Source of the DNA: Ursidibacter maritimus
Lineage (GTDB): Bacteria > Pseudomonadota > Gammaproteobacteria > Enterobacterales > Pasteurellaceae
Length of the DNA stretch: 64,000 nt
Direction of reading: 5' to 3'
Assembly: GCF_009761395.1 (NCBI RefSeq)
Contig: NZ_LEKN01000013.1
Location: forward strand, 415,843-479,842
The position numbers were made by a program, and so were the translations under genes. This document shows positions 30,037 to 40,382 of this stretch, in pieces (the first letter of the stretch is position 1; each line of letters starts with the position of its first letter). The notes beneath the pieces are model-generated. The model made no database searches. It saw only the letters and a list, made by a program, of their open reading frames with translations, and was not told where the DNA came from.

Positions 30037-30984
30037 ATGTCTTTTTTACTCAAATTTACTCAATTTGTGAGCAAAACCTTTGCCCTCTGGGTAATTGTTT
30101 TTGCCTTTATTGCCGCACAATTTCCAGAAACGTTTAAAATGTTTGTACCGTGGATTCCTTATTTACTCGGTATTGTAATGCTAGGAATGGGTTTAACCCT
30201 TACATTTAAAGACTTTGCCGAAGTAACGCGTAATCCTAAAGCGGTAATGATTGGTGTAGTTGCACAATTCGTTGTAATGCCAAGTATTGCTTTCTTACTT
30301 GTAAAATTATTCCAACTGCCGCCTGATCTTGCTATTGGCGTCATTTTAGTTGGTGCTTGCCCTGGTGGTACATCATCAAATGTAATGACCTTTTTAGCGA
30401 AAGGAAATACCGCGCTTTCTGTTGCTTGTACAACAATTTCAACCTTACTTGCTCCAGTTTTAACGCCAGCAGTGTTCTACCTATTTGCAAGCCAATGGTT
30501 AGATATTAATGCAAGTGCCATGTTTATTTCTGTGCTACAAATGGTGCTTTTACCTATTTTTATTGGCTTAGTCATTCGTGCTATTTTCAAAGAAAAAATT
30601 GAGCAGTTTAGTCAAACAATGCCATTAATTTCTGTTGTTGCGATCGTGTTAATCGTAACGGCGGTTGTGGCAGTCAGTAAAGATCGTATTATTGAGTCAG
30701 GTTTACTGATTTTTGGTGTTGTTGTGTTGCATAATGGCTTAGGTTACCTAGTTGGATATGGGGTTGCTCGCTTATTCAAACTGCCTTTAGTCGATAGCAA
30801 AGCTGTATCTATTGAAGTAGGTATGCAAAATTCTGGTTTAGGAGCAGCATTAGCCGCCATTCACTTTAAAGCGAATCCATTAATTGCCGTACCAAGTGCA
30901 GTATTTAGTTTCTGGCACAACATTTCAGGTCCAATTTTAGCGATGATTTTCAGTGCAATGAAGTCAGATAAAAATCATAAATAG
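30037..30984 (+). CDS. BASS-family (bile acid:sodium symporter-like) transporter
   Basis: Sodium-coupled transporter of the bile acid:sodium symporter superfamily; bacterial members carry pantothenate, keto acids or other organic anions. About nine to ten hydrophobic helices are seen, with the family motifs VGACPGGTSSNVMTFLAKG (about 104-122) and EVGMQNSGLGAALA (about 262-275), the sodium-binding crossover regions. The start is placed at ATG 30037 (MSFLLKF), which has AAAGGA upstream; the longer reading from 29950 lacks a ribosome binding site. 315 aa. Substrate unknown. Confidence 0.88.
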   Translation: MSFLLKFTQFVSKTFALWVIVFAFIAAQFPETFKMFVPWIPYLLGIVMLGMGLTLTFKDFAEVTRNPKAVMIGVVAQFVVMPSIAFLLVKLFQLPPDLAIGVILVGACPGGTSSNVMTFLAKGNTALSVACTTISTLLAPVLTPAVFYLFASQWLDINASAMFISVLQMVLLPIFIGLVIRAIFKEKIEQFSQTMPLISVVAIVLIVTAVVAVSKDRIIESGLLIFGVVVLHNGLGYLVGYGVARLFKLPLVDSKAVSIEVGMQNSGLGAALAAIHFKANPLIAVPSAVFSFWHNISGPILAMIFSAMKSDKNHK

Positions 30985-30996
30985 ATAAGCATTTAG

Positions 30997-31101
30997 TTAG
31001 GGGCTATGGTATTACGGAAGTGAGCAGGAAAAATTTTCCTTTATTCTTGAAAGAATGTGAATTTCGGTTTAATTTTGTGACACTTCTAAGACAGCCCCTA
31101 A
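30997..31101. mobile_element. Small inverted-repeat element (MITE-like remnant)
   Basis: TTAGGGGCT at 30997-31005 mirrors AGCCCCTAA at 31093-31101, and inner blocks GAAGTG and CACTTC extend the symmetry. The GGGGCTGTCTTAGAA-type right terminus resembles IS1595/IS1016-family ends as I recall them. There is no coding capacity in about 100 bp. Obvious target-site duplications were not seen. Confidence 0.45.
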
Positions 31102-31122
31102 AATGTATTCAACCGTATTTTT

Positions 31123-31578
31123 ATGACAAACTTTATTCTTATTATCGGACTTTTTATTACACTTTCTTATGCCATCTATGAACAAGTGATAGTCCCTAAA
31201 CGTAATGGACAAACCAAGTTAGCGATTGAGCTACAACCACAAGCAAAAATTGACTCTTGGATTTTAATTGGGCTAATAGGGTTAACCATTGCACAAGGTT
31301 TACAAACAGGTATTCAAGCGTTCACACTGTTTCTGTTAGGCATGTCGGTCATTTTGGTTGTGTATAGTAGTTTTTTACGCAAACCCAAATTATTGTTGAA
31401 AGACCGTGGTTTTTTCTTAAGTGCATTCTATATTGATTATCAACGTATTTCACAAATTAACTTAGCGGACAAGCAAAAATTAGTGATTGATTTAACCAAC
31501 GGTCGCCGTTTATTTATTCCAATCAAACATTCGCAAGATGTTATAAAAGTTGTGAATTTCTTTGGAGGATACAAATAA
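31123..31578 (+). CDS. yobD: UPF0266 membrane protein (YobD-like)
   Basis: Small inner-membrane protein of the UPF0266/DUF986 family, function unknown. The N-terminal AIYEQVIVPKRNGQTKLAI (about 17-35) closely matches YobD; hydrophobic spans are at about 3-20, 45-62 and 65-85, followed by a soluble tail (RRLFIPIKHSQDVIKVV). 151 aa. It ends in a TAATG overlap with manA, so the two are translationally coupled. Confidence 0.88.
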   Translation: MTNFILIIGLFITLSYAIYEQVIVPKRNGQTKLAIELQPQAKIDSWILIGLIGLTIAQGLQTGIQAFTLFLLGMSVILVVYSSFLRKPKLLLKDRGFFLSAFYIDYQRISQINLADKQKLVIDLTNGRRLFIPIKHSQDVIKVVNFFGGYK

Positions 31579-32789
31579 TGATTTTTAAATTAATGGGCAA
31601 GCATCAACACTATAACTGGGGGGGAGCAGATTTTATCCCTACTTGGTTGAAATTAGAGAATAACAATGGACAGCCTTATGCAGAATATTGGCTTGGTGCT
31701 CATCGTTCAGCACCTTCTTTAGTTGAATTTGAACAAAAATGGCTCCCTTTAGACCGTCTATTAGATACTGCCCCTGAATTACTCGGTGATGAAGGTCGCG
31801 CGAAATTTGGCAATGAACTGCCTTATCTTTTGAAAATTTTAGACGTTAAGTTACCGCTTTCTATTCAGCTCCATCCCACAAAATCACAGGCAGAACAAGG
31901 CTTTCTACAAGAAGAACAACAGGGAGTTCCCTTAACCGCTAGCCATCGAACCTATAAAGATCGCAACCATAAGCCTGAAATGATGATTGCATTATCGGAC
32001 TTTTGGCTACTTCACGGATTTAAACCTCTTACGCAGATCATACAAGATTTGCAAAATATAGCCTCTTTAGCACCGCTTGCAGAACGTATTCAACATCAAG
32101 GTTTGCCAAAGGTTTATGCGGAGATTATGCAAGCCGATCAACCCCAGTTGGAACAGTGGCTTTTACCGATTATTGAGCAATATCGCCCTGATTATCAGCA
32201 AGGAAAATTGTCTTTAAACCAAGCAGAATACTGGGTGCTTTATACGTTAGAAGCAATGGACATTCCATTGACAAAACTGGATGCAGGGCTGCTTTGTTTC
32301 TATCTATTTAATATCGTCCATCTTGAAAAAGGCGAAGGAATCTATCAAGGTGCAGGCTTACCCCACGCCTATTTACGCGGACAAAATATTGAGTTAATGG
32401 CAGCATCTGATAATGTTATTCGTGGTGGATTAACACCTAAATACGTTGATATTCCTGCATTATTAAACATTATTGATTATAGTGAAGTGGTACCGAAAAT
32501 AATCCCTTGTTACCACCCTGAACAGCAAGAAAGCAATCTCTTTTTGTATCCTACTCCATTAGCCCAAGATTTCGCATTGCAACGTCTAGATTTTAAAGCG
32601 TTCAGTGAAGAAAGATTTACCAGCTCAAGTGCGAGTATTTTACTAGTGATGGAGGGTAGCCTATATTTAGATTTAGGCAATAACGCCATTCATCTAAAAC
32701 AAGGCGAATCAGTCTTTATTAGTGCTAATACGCAAGTAGAAAGCATTGGCGAGCAAAATGGCTATGCGGTTGTAGCGACTTTGCCGTAA
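31578..32789 (+). CDS. manA: Mannose-6-phosphate isomerase, type I
   Basis: Zinc enzyme interconverting fructose-6-phosphate and mannose-6-phosphate. Metal-ligand blocks are visible: LSIQLHPTKSQAEQGF (about 97-112), HKPEMMIAL with Glu, and GLPHAYLRGQNIELMAASDNVIRGGLTPKYVD, summarised near residues 258-290. 403 aa. The start overlaps the yobD stop by one base. Confidence 0.95.
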   Translation: MIFKLMGKHQHYNWGGADFIPTWLKLENNNGQPYAEYWLGAHRSAPSLVEFEQKWLPLDRLLDTAPELLGDEGRAKFGNELPYLLKILDVKLPLSIQLHPTKSQAEQGFLQEEQQGVPLTASHRTYKDRNHKPEMMIALSDFWLLHGFKPLTQIIQDLQNIASLAPLAERIQHQGLPKVYAEIMQADQPQLEQWLLPIIEQYRPDYQQGKLSLNQAEYWVLYTLEAMDIPLTKLDAGLLCFYLFNIVHLEKGEGIYQGAGLPHAYLRGQNIELMAASDNVIRGGLTPKYVDIPALLNIIDYSEVVPKIIPCYHPEQQESNLFLYPTPLAQDFALQRLDFKAFSEERFTSSSASILLVMEGSLYLDLGNNAIHLKQGESVFISANTQVESIGEQNGYAVVATLP

Positions 32790-32814
32790 ATAAGGTTTGT
32801 TGTATAAATAGAAA

Positions 32815-32840
32815 AAAAGCGGTCGAATTTGACCGCTTTT
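32815..32840. terminator. Uptake-signal palindrome terminator
   Basis: AAAAGCGGTC (32815-32824) and GACCGCTTTT (32831-32840) form a perfect 10-bp stem around GAATTT, an inverted pair of uptake words. It serves convergent manA and the lipoprotein gene. Confidence 0.9.
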
Positions 32841-32859
32841 GGTTTAAATCTTCACTGAA

Positions 32860-33420
32860 TTACAACAGTAATGCCGTACCCCATTTGATAATATCAAAGA
32901 AGAATTTATTTTCATTAGTTGCTACACCATCAGGATCTTTCTTGGTATCTGTTTTGATCTCTTCAACCATACCGCTTTTGTATTGTCCTTTGACTACAGC
33001 TAAGTCGTTACGAGCATTTTCTTGCAAAAGACGGCATTCATCAGCGCCTAGCTTTTCAACATTATCTGCTTTGTATTTTTTAAATTGATGTTGTGCATAA
33101 CCCATTGATTTTTCATCATCTTGAATCATTTTGACGTACTGTTCACCAATAATTTTTTCAAGGGGATAAAAGAACACATATTGTGCGTGAATGTAAGCAT
33201 CCTCTTTAGAGAAATGTTGTTTCTGAATACGAGTTAAATTTGGGTAGATGCATTGTTCTGCTTGACGGCTTGCATTTGCCCAACGCTGAGCATCTTGTTC
33301 AGATAAAAGATAATCTGCCCCAATAAATTGACCGGGAAATGCTTCTTCTTTGGTTTTTTGTGGATTACCGCAAGCAGTAAGGGATAAAAGTAATCCCGTT
33401 AGGAGTAATTGTTTAGTCAT
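32860..33420 (-). CDS. Uncharacterised Pasteurellaceae lipoprotein
   Basis: 186-aa predicted lipoprotein: signal with lipobox LTAC (Cys17), then a mostly helical, charged body with two further cysteines (QAEQCIYPN and GADECRLLQ) that could pair. I do not recognise a function; it may correspond to the DUF5358 family described from Pasteurellaceae, which I cannot confirm. Monocistronic between a terminator and the CRISPR array. Confidence 0.75.
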   Translation of the reverse strand: MTKQLLLTGLLLSLTACGNPQKTKEEAFPGQFIGADYLLSEQDAQRWANASRQAEQCIYPNLTRIQKQHFSKEDAYIHAQYVFFYPLEKIIGEQYVKMIQDDEKSMGYAQHQFKKYKADNVEKLGADECRLLQENARNDLAVVKGQYKSGMVEEIKTDTKKDPDGVATNENKFFFDIIKWGTALLL

Positions 33421-33576
33421 TATTGAATTCCTATTGCGTATTTTGTTTGAATTCTAACAAGAAGGATATTGTTAATAAAGGCGTTATACAAATAATGGAT
33501 CTGTATTAGATTAGCAAGTATGTTAACCTATAAAAATGAGATTGCTTGAATTTTCGTACTATAAGTGACCGAGTGA

Positions 33577-33591
33577 CTGCTGGTTCAGCAG
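33577..33591 (+). other. Hairpin just before the first CRISPR repeat
   Basis: CTGCTG-GTT-CAGCAG (33577-33591), a perfect 6-bp stem, lies 15 bp before repeat 1 at the presumed leader end. It may be part of the leader or stop incoming transcription. No T run follows. Confidence 0.4.
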
Positions 33592-33606
33592 CTAATATAA
33601 ATCTTT

Positions 33607-34303
33607 GTTGTAGCTCCCTTTTTCATTTCGCAGTGCTATAATCTTCAAATTAAATTTATTATTCACTTTTTAGTTGTAGCTCCCTTTTTCATTTCGCAGT
33701 GCTATAATTGCGGTGATTGTGAGCATATCGTTGTACAGGTTGTAGCTCCCTTTTTCATTTCGCAGTGCTATAATCGTGTAAGAGATGAGGCATTTAAACA
33801 AGTTGTTGTAGCTCCCTTTTTCATTTCGCAGTGCTATAATAATATATTCCACGTATTGTTAAAGCAACCAGTTGTAGCTCCCTTTTTCATTTCGCAGTGC
33901 TATAATCCATTTCCTGCACTTAATGCACCTTCAATCGTTGTAGCTCCCTTTTTCATTTCGCAGTGCTATAATATTACAGACCACCTAGCAGACCTCGAAT
34001 GAGTTGTAGCTCCCTTTTTCATTTCGCAGTGCTATAATTTCCGCTCCTCGCACTGCCGCAGTCGCTGCGTTGTAGCTCCCTTTTTCATTTCGCAGTGCTA
34101 TAATTTAACGGATTAGCGAACAATACAACAGGCACGTTGTAGCTCCCTTTTTCATTTCGCAGTGCTATAATTAATTTGATTAATTTAGGAAACCAAAGCG
34201 AGTTGTAGCTCCCTTTTTCATTTCGCAGTGCTATAATGGAAAAGATAACATTACCTAAAGACAAATGGTTGTAGCTCCCTTTTTCATTTCGCAGTGCTAT
34301 AAT
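33607..34303 (+). CRISPR. Type II-C CRISPR array, 11 repeats and 10 spacers
   Basis: Eleven identical 36-bp repeats starting GTTGTAGCTCCC and ending GCAGTGCTATAAT, at 33607, 33673, 33739, 33805, 33871, 33937, 34003, 34069, 34136, 34202 and 34268. Nine spacers are 30 bp; spacer 8 (34105-34135) is 31 bp. The repeat is very close to the Neisseria meningitidis II-C repeat. Every repeat ends in TGCTATAAT, an extended -10 promoter, so each crRNA can be transcribed from its own repeat, as shown in Neisseria. Orientation follows from that promoter and from complementarity to the tracrRNA at 38.9 kb: the array reads rightward, towards cas2. No degenerate terminal repeat is seen. Confidence 0.98.
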
Positions 34304-34312
34304 AGGGATGCT

Positions 34313-34348
34313 AAAAAGCCTTGAAATGTAATGGTTCAAGGCTTTTTT
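34313..34348 (+). terminator. Terminator between CRISPR array and cas2
   Basis: AAAAAGCCTTGAA (34313-34325) pairs with TTCAAGGCTTTTT (34335-34347); T and A runs on both sides make it work in either direction, ending both the array and the cas9-cas1-cas2 transcript. Confidence 0.9.
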
Positions 34349-34366
34349 ATTGCTGAAAAAATCGCT

Positions 34367-34693
34367 TTAAAACAACAAAAGTTGGTTCGAATTAACATTT
34401 TTTTCTTGCAATTTTTTCTCCCCAACAAGAATTTCCATATTGGAAAATTGCTTTTCCGTGATAGAAATACAACGAATTGAGCCTTCTTCAGGCAAATGTT
34501 CCACTAATCTTTTATGATGTTTTTCCATTGAATCACGCCCTCGAATAATTCGGGTATAAATAGAAAGTTGCAACATTTGGTAGCCATCTTTCAATAAAAA
34601 CTGCCGAAATTGGTTTGCCGCTCGCATTTTGGCTTTCGTTGTGACAGGTAAATCAAATAATACAATCATACGCATAAATACATTCTCACTCAT
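34367..34693 (-). CDS. cas2: Cas2, type II-C adaptation protein
   Basis: Dimeric partner of Cas1 in the spacer-integration complex. Ferredoxin-like fold with the early strand [11 protein letters not shown] carrying the conserved Asp, and [21 protein letters not shown]. The start is placed at ATG 34693 ([14 protein letters not shown]), which gives 108 aa and an 8-bp overlap with cas1, so translation is coupled. Closest in appearance to Neisseria II-C Cas2. Confidence 0.95.
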   Translation of the reverse strand: MSENVFMRMIVLFDLPVTTKAKMRAANQFRQFLLKDGYQMLQLSIYTRIIRGRDSMEKHHKRLVEHLPEEGSIRCISITEKQFSNMEILVGEKKLQEKNVNSNQLLLF

Positions 34694-35603
34694 ATTGATG
34701 CTCCGCAAGCGGTAGAATTTCGGGCAATTTTAGCAAATCCGCATTTCGTTGACTTAATGCAGACTGAAATGTGCTAATTGTTCGCTCAATAGCCGTTAAG
34801 GTATTCACTTTTTCTTGCTTAAATAACAGTTGATAATTCAAGACCTTAATTAAGCGTTGCTTTAAAATAGGAGATAAATTGAAAGACAACTTATCTTTAT
34901 TCGCAAGATCAACTACAAGTAGATCGACCAACGGGCGAAAAGGTTCAATAAAATCATCAGCCAAATTAAAAGCATTAAGTTCACTGTGATGAAACAAGCC
35001 GATTTGGGGCAACCAACCATATAGTACTAGCCCACGAGCAACTGCTGAACGCATCACAGTATAGCCGTAATTCAATGCAATATTTACCCTATTTTCATCT
35101 TCGGTGCGTTTAAAACCTTTACCAAACAAAGTTTGAAAATAAATGACCGCACTTTGTGCTTCTAGGTTATCTTTATCGCCTGATTTTACTTGCATTGCCA
35201 TTTTCAACAAGCGGGTAGATTCTGCGTAAAAGTTGCAAATACTTAATACTTTTGCTTGATTACGAATTTTCTGTTGCACAATTTTCTGCCACAGCTGTTT
35301 CTTTTGTGGCAAGCTCGTTTCTAGCTGTAATTTTAAGGTTTTGAGTTGTCGATGATATTGATTAAATGGCAACCACTGCCCACAGGGTAAAAACTGCTCA
35401 TCACAAGTTAAAAAAGTAATACCATACAAACCAAAAGCAGAAAGTAGCGGAACAGTGATGACTGTCTCTCGGCTTTCCACCACAACAATAGCAATATCTT
35501 CTAAAGGTACAGTAAACTCGTTACCATCTTGCTGAATTAGCATTTGATTTTGTTTAAGTGAAAGTTTACCGCCCTGACTGATTAAAATACTCCGCCACGT
35601 CAT
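34686..35603 (-). CDS. cas1: Cas1, CRISPR integrase
   Basis: Metal-dependent integrase that inserts new spacers. The start at ATG 35603 ([16 protein letters not shown]) matches the II-C Cas1 N-terminus and has AGGA upstream, giving 305 aa. The N-terminal beta domain has [23 protein letters not shown]; the helical catalytic domain has [14 protein letters not shown] (Glu), [25 protein letters not shown] (His, Asp) and [10 protein letters not shown]. It sits 53 bp after cas9. With cas2 as the only other adaptation gene and no csn2 or cas4, the locus is type II-C. Confidence 0.97.
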   Translation of the reverse strand: MTWRSILISQGGKLSLKQNQMLIQQDGNEFTVPLEDIAIVVVESRETVITVPLLSAFGLYGITFLTCDEQFLPCGQWLPFNQYHRQLKTLKLQLETSLPQKKQLWQKIVQQKIRNQAKVLSICNFYAESTRLLKMAMQVKSGDKDNLEAQSAVIYFQTLFGKGFKRTEDENRVNIALNYGYTVMRSAVARGLVLYGWLPQIGLFHHSELNAFNLADDFIEPFRPLVDLLVVDLANKDKLSFNLSPILKQRLIKVLNYQLLFKQEKVNTLTAIERTISTFQSALSQRNADLLKLPEILPLAEHQYE

Positions 35604-35656
35604 AGATAAATCCTTAAATAAACAAATCCCCGCACTCAATAAGTGCAGGGACTGAA

Positions 35657-38600
35657 TTAACGTACATTTTGTCGTTTAGTCGGGCGACAAGGTCGAATAT
35701 TTTTTCCAAGTTCATCGACTTGGTATTTTTCAAGAGAAAGGGCGAGTTTTACACCAACACTTTGATGAATACCATTTTTTCCTTTTGATTTCTCTAGATC
35801 ATGTTCTTTAATATCAATAGCCGCAGTAGCTCGATTTAGCCCATTAAAATAACCTAAAATTTCTGTTTTCTTCGTTTTAAGTTTTATCAGGTCATTCGAA
35901 TACATAGAAAATAAAAATTGTGAACTTTCGTCCATTAATTCCCATTCATCTTCAGGTGTATTTGCGACAACCGCTCTATCAGGCAAAATTCCTTTTGCCA
36001 CTTGCCAAGTATAAATCGGTACTAGGAAATATTTTCCGCCTTTAGTAAAGACATCAACTCGAACCATTGAAGCATTATCTGCCACACCATTACCATCTCG
36101 CACTAATACGCCTGATTTTTGTGTTTGTTCCACTCGAATGGCTTTTACTAATGTGCCACCTTTTTTATAGAATGGTTCAGCGAAGGCTTTCATAGGGTCG
36201 TTACCAAATTGCTCTAAACGTGCTTTTAAGGTCTCATACAATCCTATTTCACGCTCACGATTAACCATTCGTTCTAAATCGTTCAATTTAAGCTGTGTTA
36301 AAGGTACTTTTAATATACTTAACCCTTCACTTAAACGTTTAGCTGATTTGATGGTTTCCATATGCCCTTGCCCTGTCATTTTTCGTGTTGGCATACGAGA
36401 AACAAACAATGGTTGTACAAATTCGTGATTATATTGCGGATAATCAGGTAAACGATTTTCGAGCTCTAACTTTGGATTTTCACTAAAAATACGGATTTCG
36501 ACGTTTTCTTTAAAAAATGCCCAGGGGGTTGGAAAATGCAATGGAATAATTTCCCCCGTTTCACGATCAACACGTTCACCACTAAATATATTACCTTCTT
36601 CATATTTCACAAAGCGCGTAATTTTTTGTTGCATCGCTACCGTTGAACACGTGACTACCACAGCATCTAAAGCGTGATGACGATCATTATCATCTCGTAC
36701 TTTTTGTAAGCCCCAACGAGCACGCAATAAAGCTGTGATTTGCCCATTTGACGCAAATACTTTGCGCTTGCCTTTGCCTGTCAGTAACATATTGTCAGCA
36801 ATAAAATTGCATAAGAAACGGGCAACATAGCGAGTATCATTTAAATTACGTTCGATAAACCCTTTGTCATCTAATTTATGGCTTAAAATACGTTGCTTTT
36901 TGGTATAGGAGAAACCGCTAGTTTGTACACGAGCAACAAAATGTTGCCACTGAACACTATTATTTTTACCATCTAGCCATTCATAAGGGGTTAAATTACC
37001 TTTATTTTGGTTTTGGTTAGCAAGAACCAACACTTTATTATTAAAGCTATCGTCCCAAGTGCGAGAAAACGGCAAAGCGTGATCAACTTCTACATAGCCT
37101 TTTTCTAACAAACGATGTAATTCCAAAGGTTTGCCTGAATATAAACATTTCGCTTGTTGCAATTCATACAAACGGATTTTAAGAATATCTTTACCCTTTG
37201 GCTCGCCTACAAAATTTGGGAAATATTCTTTGAATTTTTTCACAGCATTTTCACGTTGCTTACGGTTGTCTTCCTGCTGCTTTTCTAGCTTCTTACGATC
37301 TTGATAAGATTTACCGACTTCACGCCCTGTTTCAATATGAATGCGAGCGGGTGTTCCATACAATCGAACTACAGCATTGATTACCTTACGGGCTTGTGTC
37401 AATGTGCGTAATACGACTGGGTTTCGGATTTCATCAGCAGGAATATTCGGTAACAAGCGGTGAATTTCTTCTGATTTTTTACCATAATGATCACCATAAA
37501 TTGCGGAAACTGCTTCATCATAACGCTGTCCTTGCAACATCAATGGCAAAATTTGTTGTAATGCTTTAAGGGAGAGTTGAATAAATTTGTCAAAATTAAG
37601 ATTTTCTAGCAATGCATTCAACATGCTTTCTGATAGTTTCCCCTCTAAATAACGACAAATATCCTCATCAGTTTTATACAGTGAAAATGCTGTACCAATT
37701 TCATCAAGCAACCCAGTATTATGTTTAAGTGTTTGCCATTCTATTTTTAAATCCGCACCTTCTAATGCTTTACGAATTTGATGATAGGCTTTCATTTCCA
37801 TTAAAGTGGTTTTCGTTTCAACCGTTTTTTTATCTTCCCCCTGATACCGAACACCTTTAAAAATGGCATCATCCGATAAAGTAAGCATTGTTCTAGCTTG
37901 AGAGTAAGTTAATTTGGCTTTTTCATAAGGCTGTTCAAGTAAGGTTAAACGTTCATTATCAGTTAAAGCTCGTTCAATCCCATTTTCTAAAATGCGTAAA
38001 TTATTCAATTTTGTTAGCCATACAAAACGCTCAGCAGAATAGCTATTTTTCGCCGCTTTATACTCCGTTGGTTCAAAGGTACATTTACCCAACATTTTCA
38101 AAATAGCTTCACCTGCGAGAGCAGGCTTTTGCCACATCAATAAAGCGGTCAAATTGTCTAATAATTTTGCAGAGGTGTTAAGGTTGCCTAGTTCAGATTG
38201 GCGAGTGAACAATAATTCCATCTCCGCCAACAAATCTAAACGGCTAAATGTATGTGTATAAGCACCTCGTTGATTGCGAATATGTCCATCTTCTACTTGA
38301 AATTTATTAACCGCAATTTCTGCAGGTGTACGATATTTCGAGTCTTTTAGAATTTGATGGTTAGTTGCTACACCCGAAAGCAATGCACCGAGTTCTTTAT
38401 TCTCACTTTTGCTTTCATTTTTTCGTTGCGATAAATAACCACGATGTTTTAATAAATGTAACAATACTGCAGCCCATTCTTGGCGTTCAAGCTTTTGATC
38501 TAACCCTTTAACTCGTAATTGCCAAACATCATTCGGTAGTTGCTCATCTATTGAAAGTAAAAGATTTTCTGCTTTTAATAAACGTTTCGCTTTTTTAATT

Positions 38601-38824
38601 CGTTGTGCACGACGTTTCACTAGTCGGCGAGAAGAGCGAGCTAAACGACGAGCTAATGCTAAACTTTCGCCGGTTTTAGGGACTTCAGCTCTCTCAAAAG
38701 TACGAACACCCACATCAATTAGACGTTGTGGATTTTCTTGTTCATCAATTTCCACAACTGCCCAACCAACAGAAGCAATACCCAAGTCAAGACCTAAAAC
38801 ATAATTTAATAATGAAGTTTTCAT
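35657..38824 (-). CDS. cas9: Cas9, type II-C RNA-guided endonuclease
   Basis: Effector nuclease using crRNA:tracrRNA to cut DNA. The start is ATG 38824 ([15 protein letters not shown]), supported by AGGAGA 6 bp upstream; in-frame codons before it look spurious. 1055 aa, in the compact II-C class (Neisseria Cas9 1082). RuvC-I Asp13 is in [13 protein letters not shown], followed by the arginine-rich bridge helix [20 protein letters not shown] His582 is in [20 protein letters not shown]. RuvC-III has [10 protein letters not shown] with His717 and Asp720. All catalytic residues are intact, so the nuclease should be active. The C-terminal PAM-interacting domain (about 920-1055) is family-like; the PAM cannot be read from sequence alone. 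Confidence 0.98.
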   Translation of the reverse strand: MKTSLLNYVLGLDLGIASVGWAVVEIDEQENPQRLIDVGVRTFERAEVPKTGESLALARRLARSSRRLVKRRAQRIKKAKRLLKAENLLLSIDEQLPNDVWQLRVKGLDQKLERQEWAAVLLHLLKHRGYLSQRKNESKSENKELGALLSGVATNHQILKDSKYRTPAEIAVNKFQVEDGHIRNQRGAYTHTFSRLDLLAEMELLFTRQSELGNLNTSAKLLDNLTALLMWQKPALAGEAILKMLGKCTFEPTEYKAAKNSYSAERFVWLTKLNNLRILENGIERALTDNERLTLLEQPYEKAKLTYSQARTMLTLSDDAIFKGVRYQGEDKKTVETKTTLMEMKAYHQIRKALEGADLKIEWQTLKHNTGLLDEIGTAFSLYKTDEDICRYLEGKLSESMLNALLENLNFDKFIQLSLKALQQILPLMLQGQRYDEAVSAIYGDHYGKKSEEIHRLLPNIPADEIRNPVVLRTLTQARKVINAVVRLYGTPARIHIETGREVGKSYQDRKKLEKQQEDNRKQRENAVKKFKEYFPNFVGEPKGKDILKIRLYELQQAKCLYSGKPLELHRLLEKGYVEVDHALPFSRTWDDSFNNKVLVLANQNQNKGNLTPYEWLDGKNNSVQWQHFVARVQTSGFSYTKKQRILSHKLDDKGFIERNLNDTRYVARFLCNFIADNMLLTGKGKRKVFASNGQITALLRARWGLQKVRDDNDRHHALDAVVVTCSTVAMQQKITRFVKYEEGNIFSGERVDRETGEIIPLHFPTPWAFFKENVEIRIFSENPKLELENRLPDYPQYNHEFVQPLFVSRMPTRKMTGQGHMETIKSAKRLSEGLSILKVPLTQLKLNDLERMVNREREIGLYETLKARLEQFGNDPMKAFAEPFYKKGGTLVKAIRVEQTQKSGVLVRDGNGVADNASMVRVDVFTKGGKYFLVPIYTWQVAKGILPDRAVVANTPEDEWELMDESSQFLFSMYSNDLIKLKTKKTEILGYFNGLNRATAAIDIKEHDLEKSKGKNGIHQSVGVKLALSLEKYQVDELGKNIRPCRPTKRQNVR

Positions 38825-38886
38825 AATGTTTCTCCTATCATTTAGCCTTTGAGCAAATTTTAGCAATTTTTATAATAAAAAGAATA

Positions 38887-38915
38887 TTGACGATAAAAAA
38901 ATGAGAGATTAAAAT
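38887..38915 (+). promoter_or_regulatory. Promoter of the tracrRNA
   Basis: TTGACG (38887-38892), 17-bp spacer, TAAAAT (38910-38915): a near-consensus sigma-70 promoter pointing rightward, away from cas9. Start expected near 38922. Confidence 0.85.
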
Positions 38916-38921
38916 TTACAG

Positions 38922-39025
38922 CGTTGTAATAGCACTGCGAAATGAAAAACGTTGTTACAATAAGAGATGAATTTCTCGCAACGCTCTGCCCCTTGGAACT
39001 TTGGTTTCAAGGGGCATCGTTTTTT
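38922..39025 (+). ncRNA. tracrRNA of the type II-C system
   Basis: The anti-repeat at about 38928-38961 contains AATAGCACTGCGAAATGAA, the reverse complement of the repeat's 3' half, then CGTTGTTACAAT pairing with the repeat's 5' end across a mismatched bulge. The body AACGCTCTGCCCCTT is nearly the Neisseria tracrRNA sequence. It ends in the stem TGCCCCTTGGAA/TTTCAAGGGGCA (38987-39016) followed by TCGTTTTTT, an intrinsic terminator that also serves as the last hairpin of the guide scaffold. About 104 nt, divergent from cas9. Confidence 0.95.
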
Positions 39026-39151
39026 CATTCTTAATCTATTGGGTAATGGACAAAATGGCTACTAAAAAATGTGTAGTCTATTGCTAGAATACCTTAACGC
39101 ACTTTTTAGAAACTATTTCTCTAGTATGCTTTTTCTATATGCATATTAGAT

Positions 39152-39181
39152 CAAACCTCTAGCCAGAGGTCTAGAGGTTTG
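39152..39181. repeat. Perfect inverted repeat between tracrRNA and fba
   Basis: CAAACCTCTAG (39152-39162) and CTAGAGGTTTG (39171-39181), 11-bp arms with an 8-nt loop. No T run follows on either strand. It could end the fba transcript or mark a remnant end of a mobile element. Confidence 0.6.
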
Positions 39182-39192
39182 TTAGTAATGTG

Positions 39193-39215
39193 AGACCGTA
39201 TAAGCGGTCTTTTTT
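39193..39215 (+). terminator. Hairpin with T run containing an uptake word
   Basis: AGACCG (39193-39198) pairs with CGGTCT (39205-39210), followed by TTTTTT. The right arm lies in AAGCGGTC with TATGCAAAATTTT downstream, a full uptake signal. It would stop rightward transcription, such as read-through from the tracrRNA, before fba. Confidence 0.65.
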
Positions 39216-39232
39216 ATGCAAAATTTTACAAA

Positions 39233-40312
<1,080 letters not shown>

Positions 40313-40382
40313 TTTGGAGTCCTTATATATTTAAAAAATCAAAGGTTAAAAATAGGGCGTATATGATACGCCCCTTGAGCAA

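Noticed and set aside
33670..34339. Minus-strand reading frames with repeated IIALRNEKGSYN
   Set aside because: They are translations of the CRISPR repeats and have no ribosome binding site.
38825..38866. Longer Cas9 start 14 codons upstream
   Set aside because: The ATG at 38824 has AGGAGA at proper spacing and matches II-C Cas9 N-termini; the extension contains that ribosome binding site.
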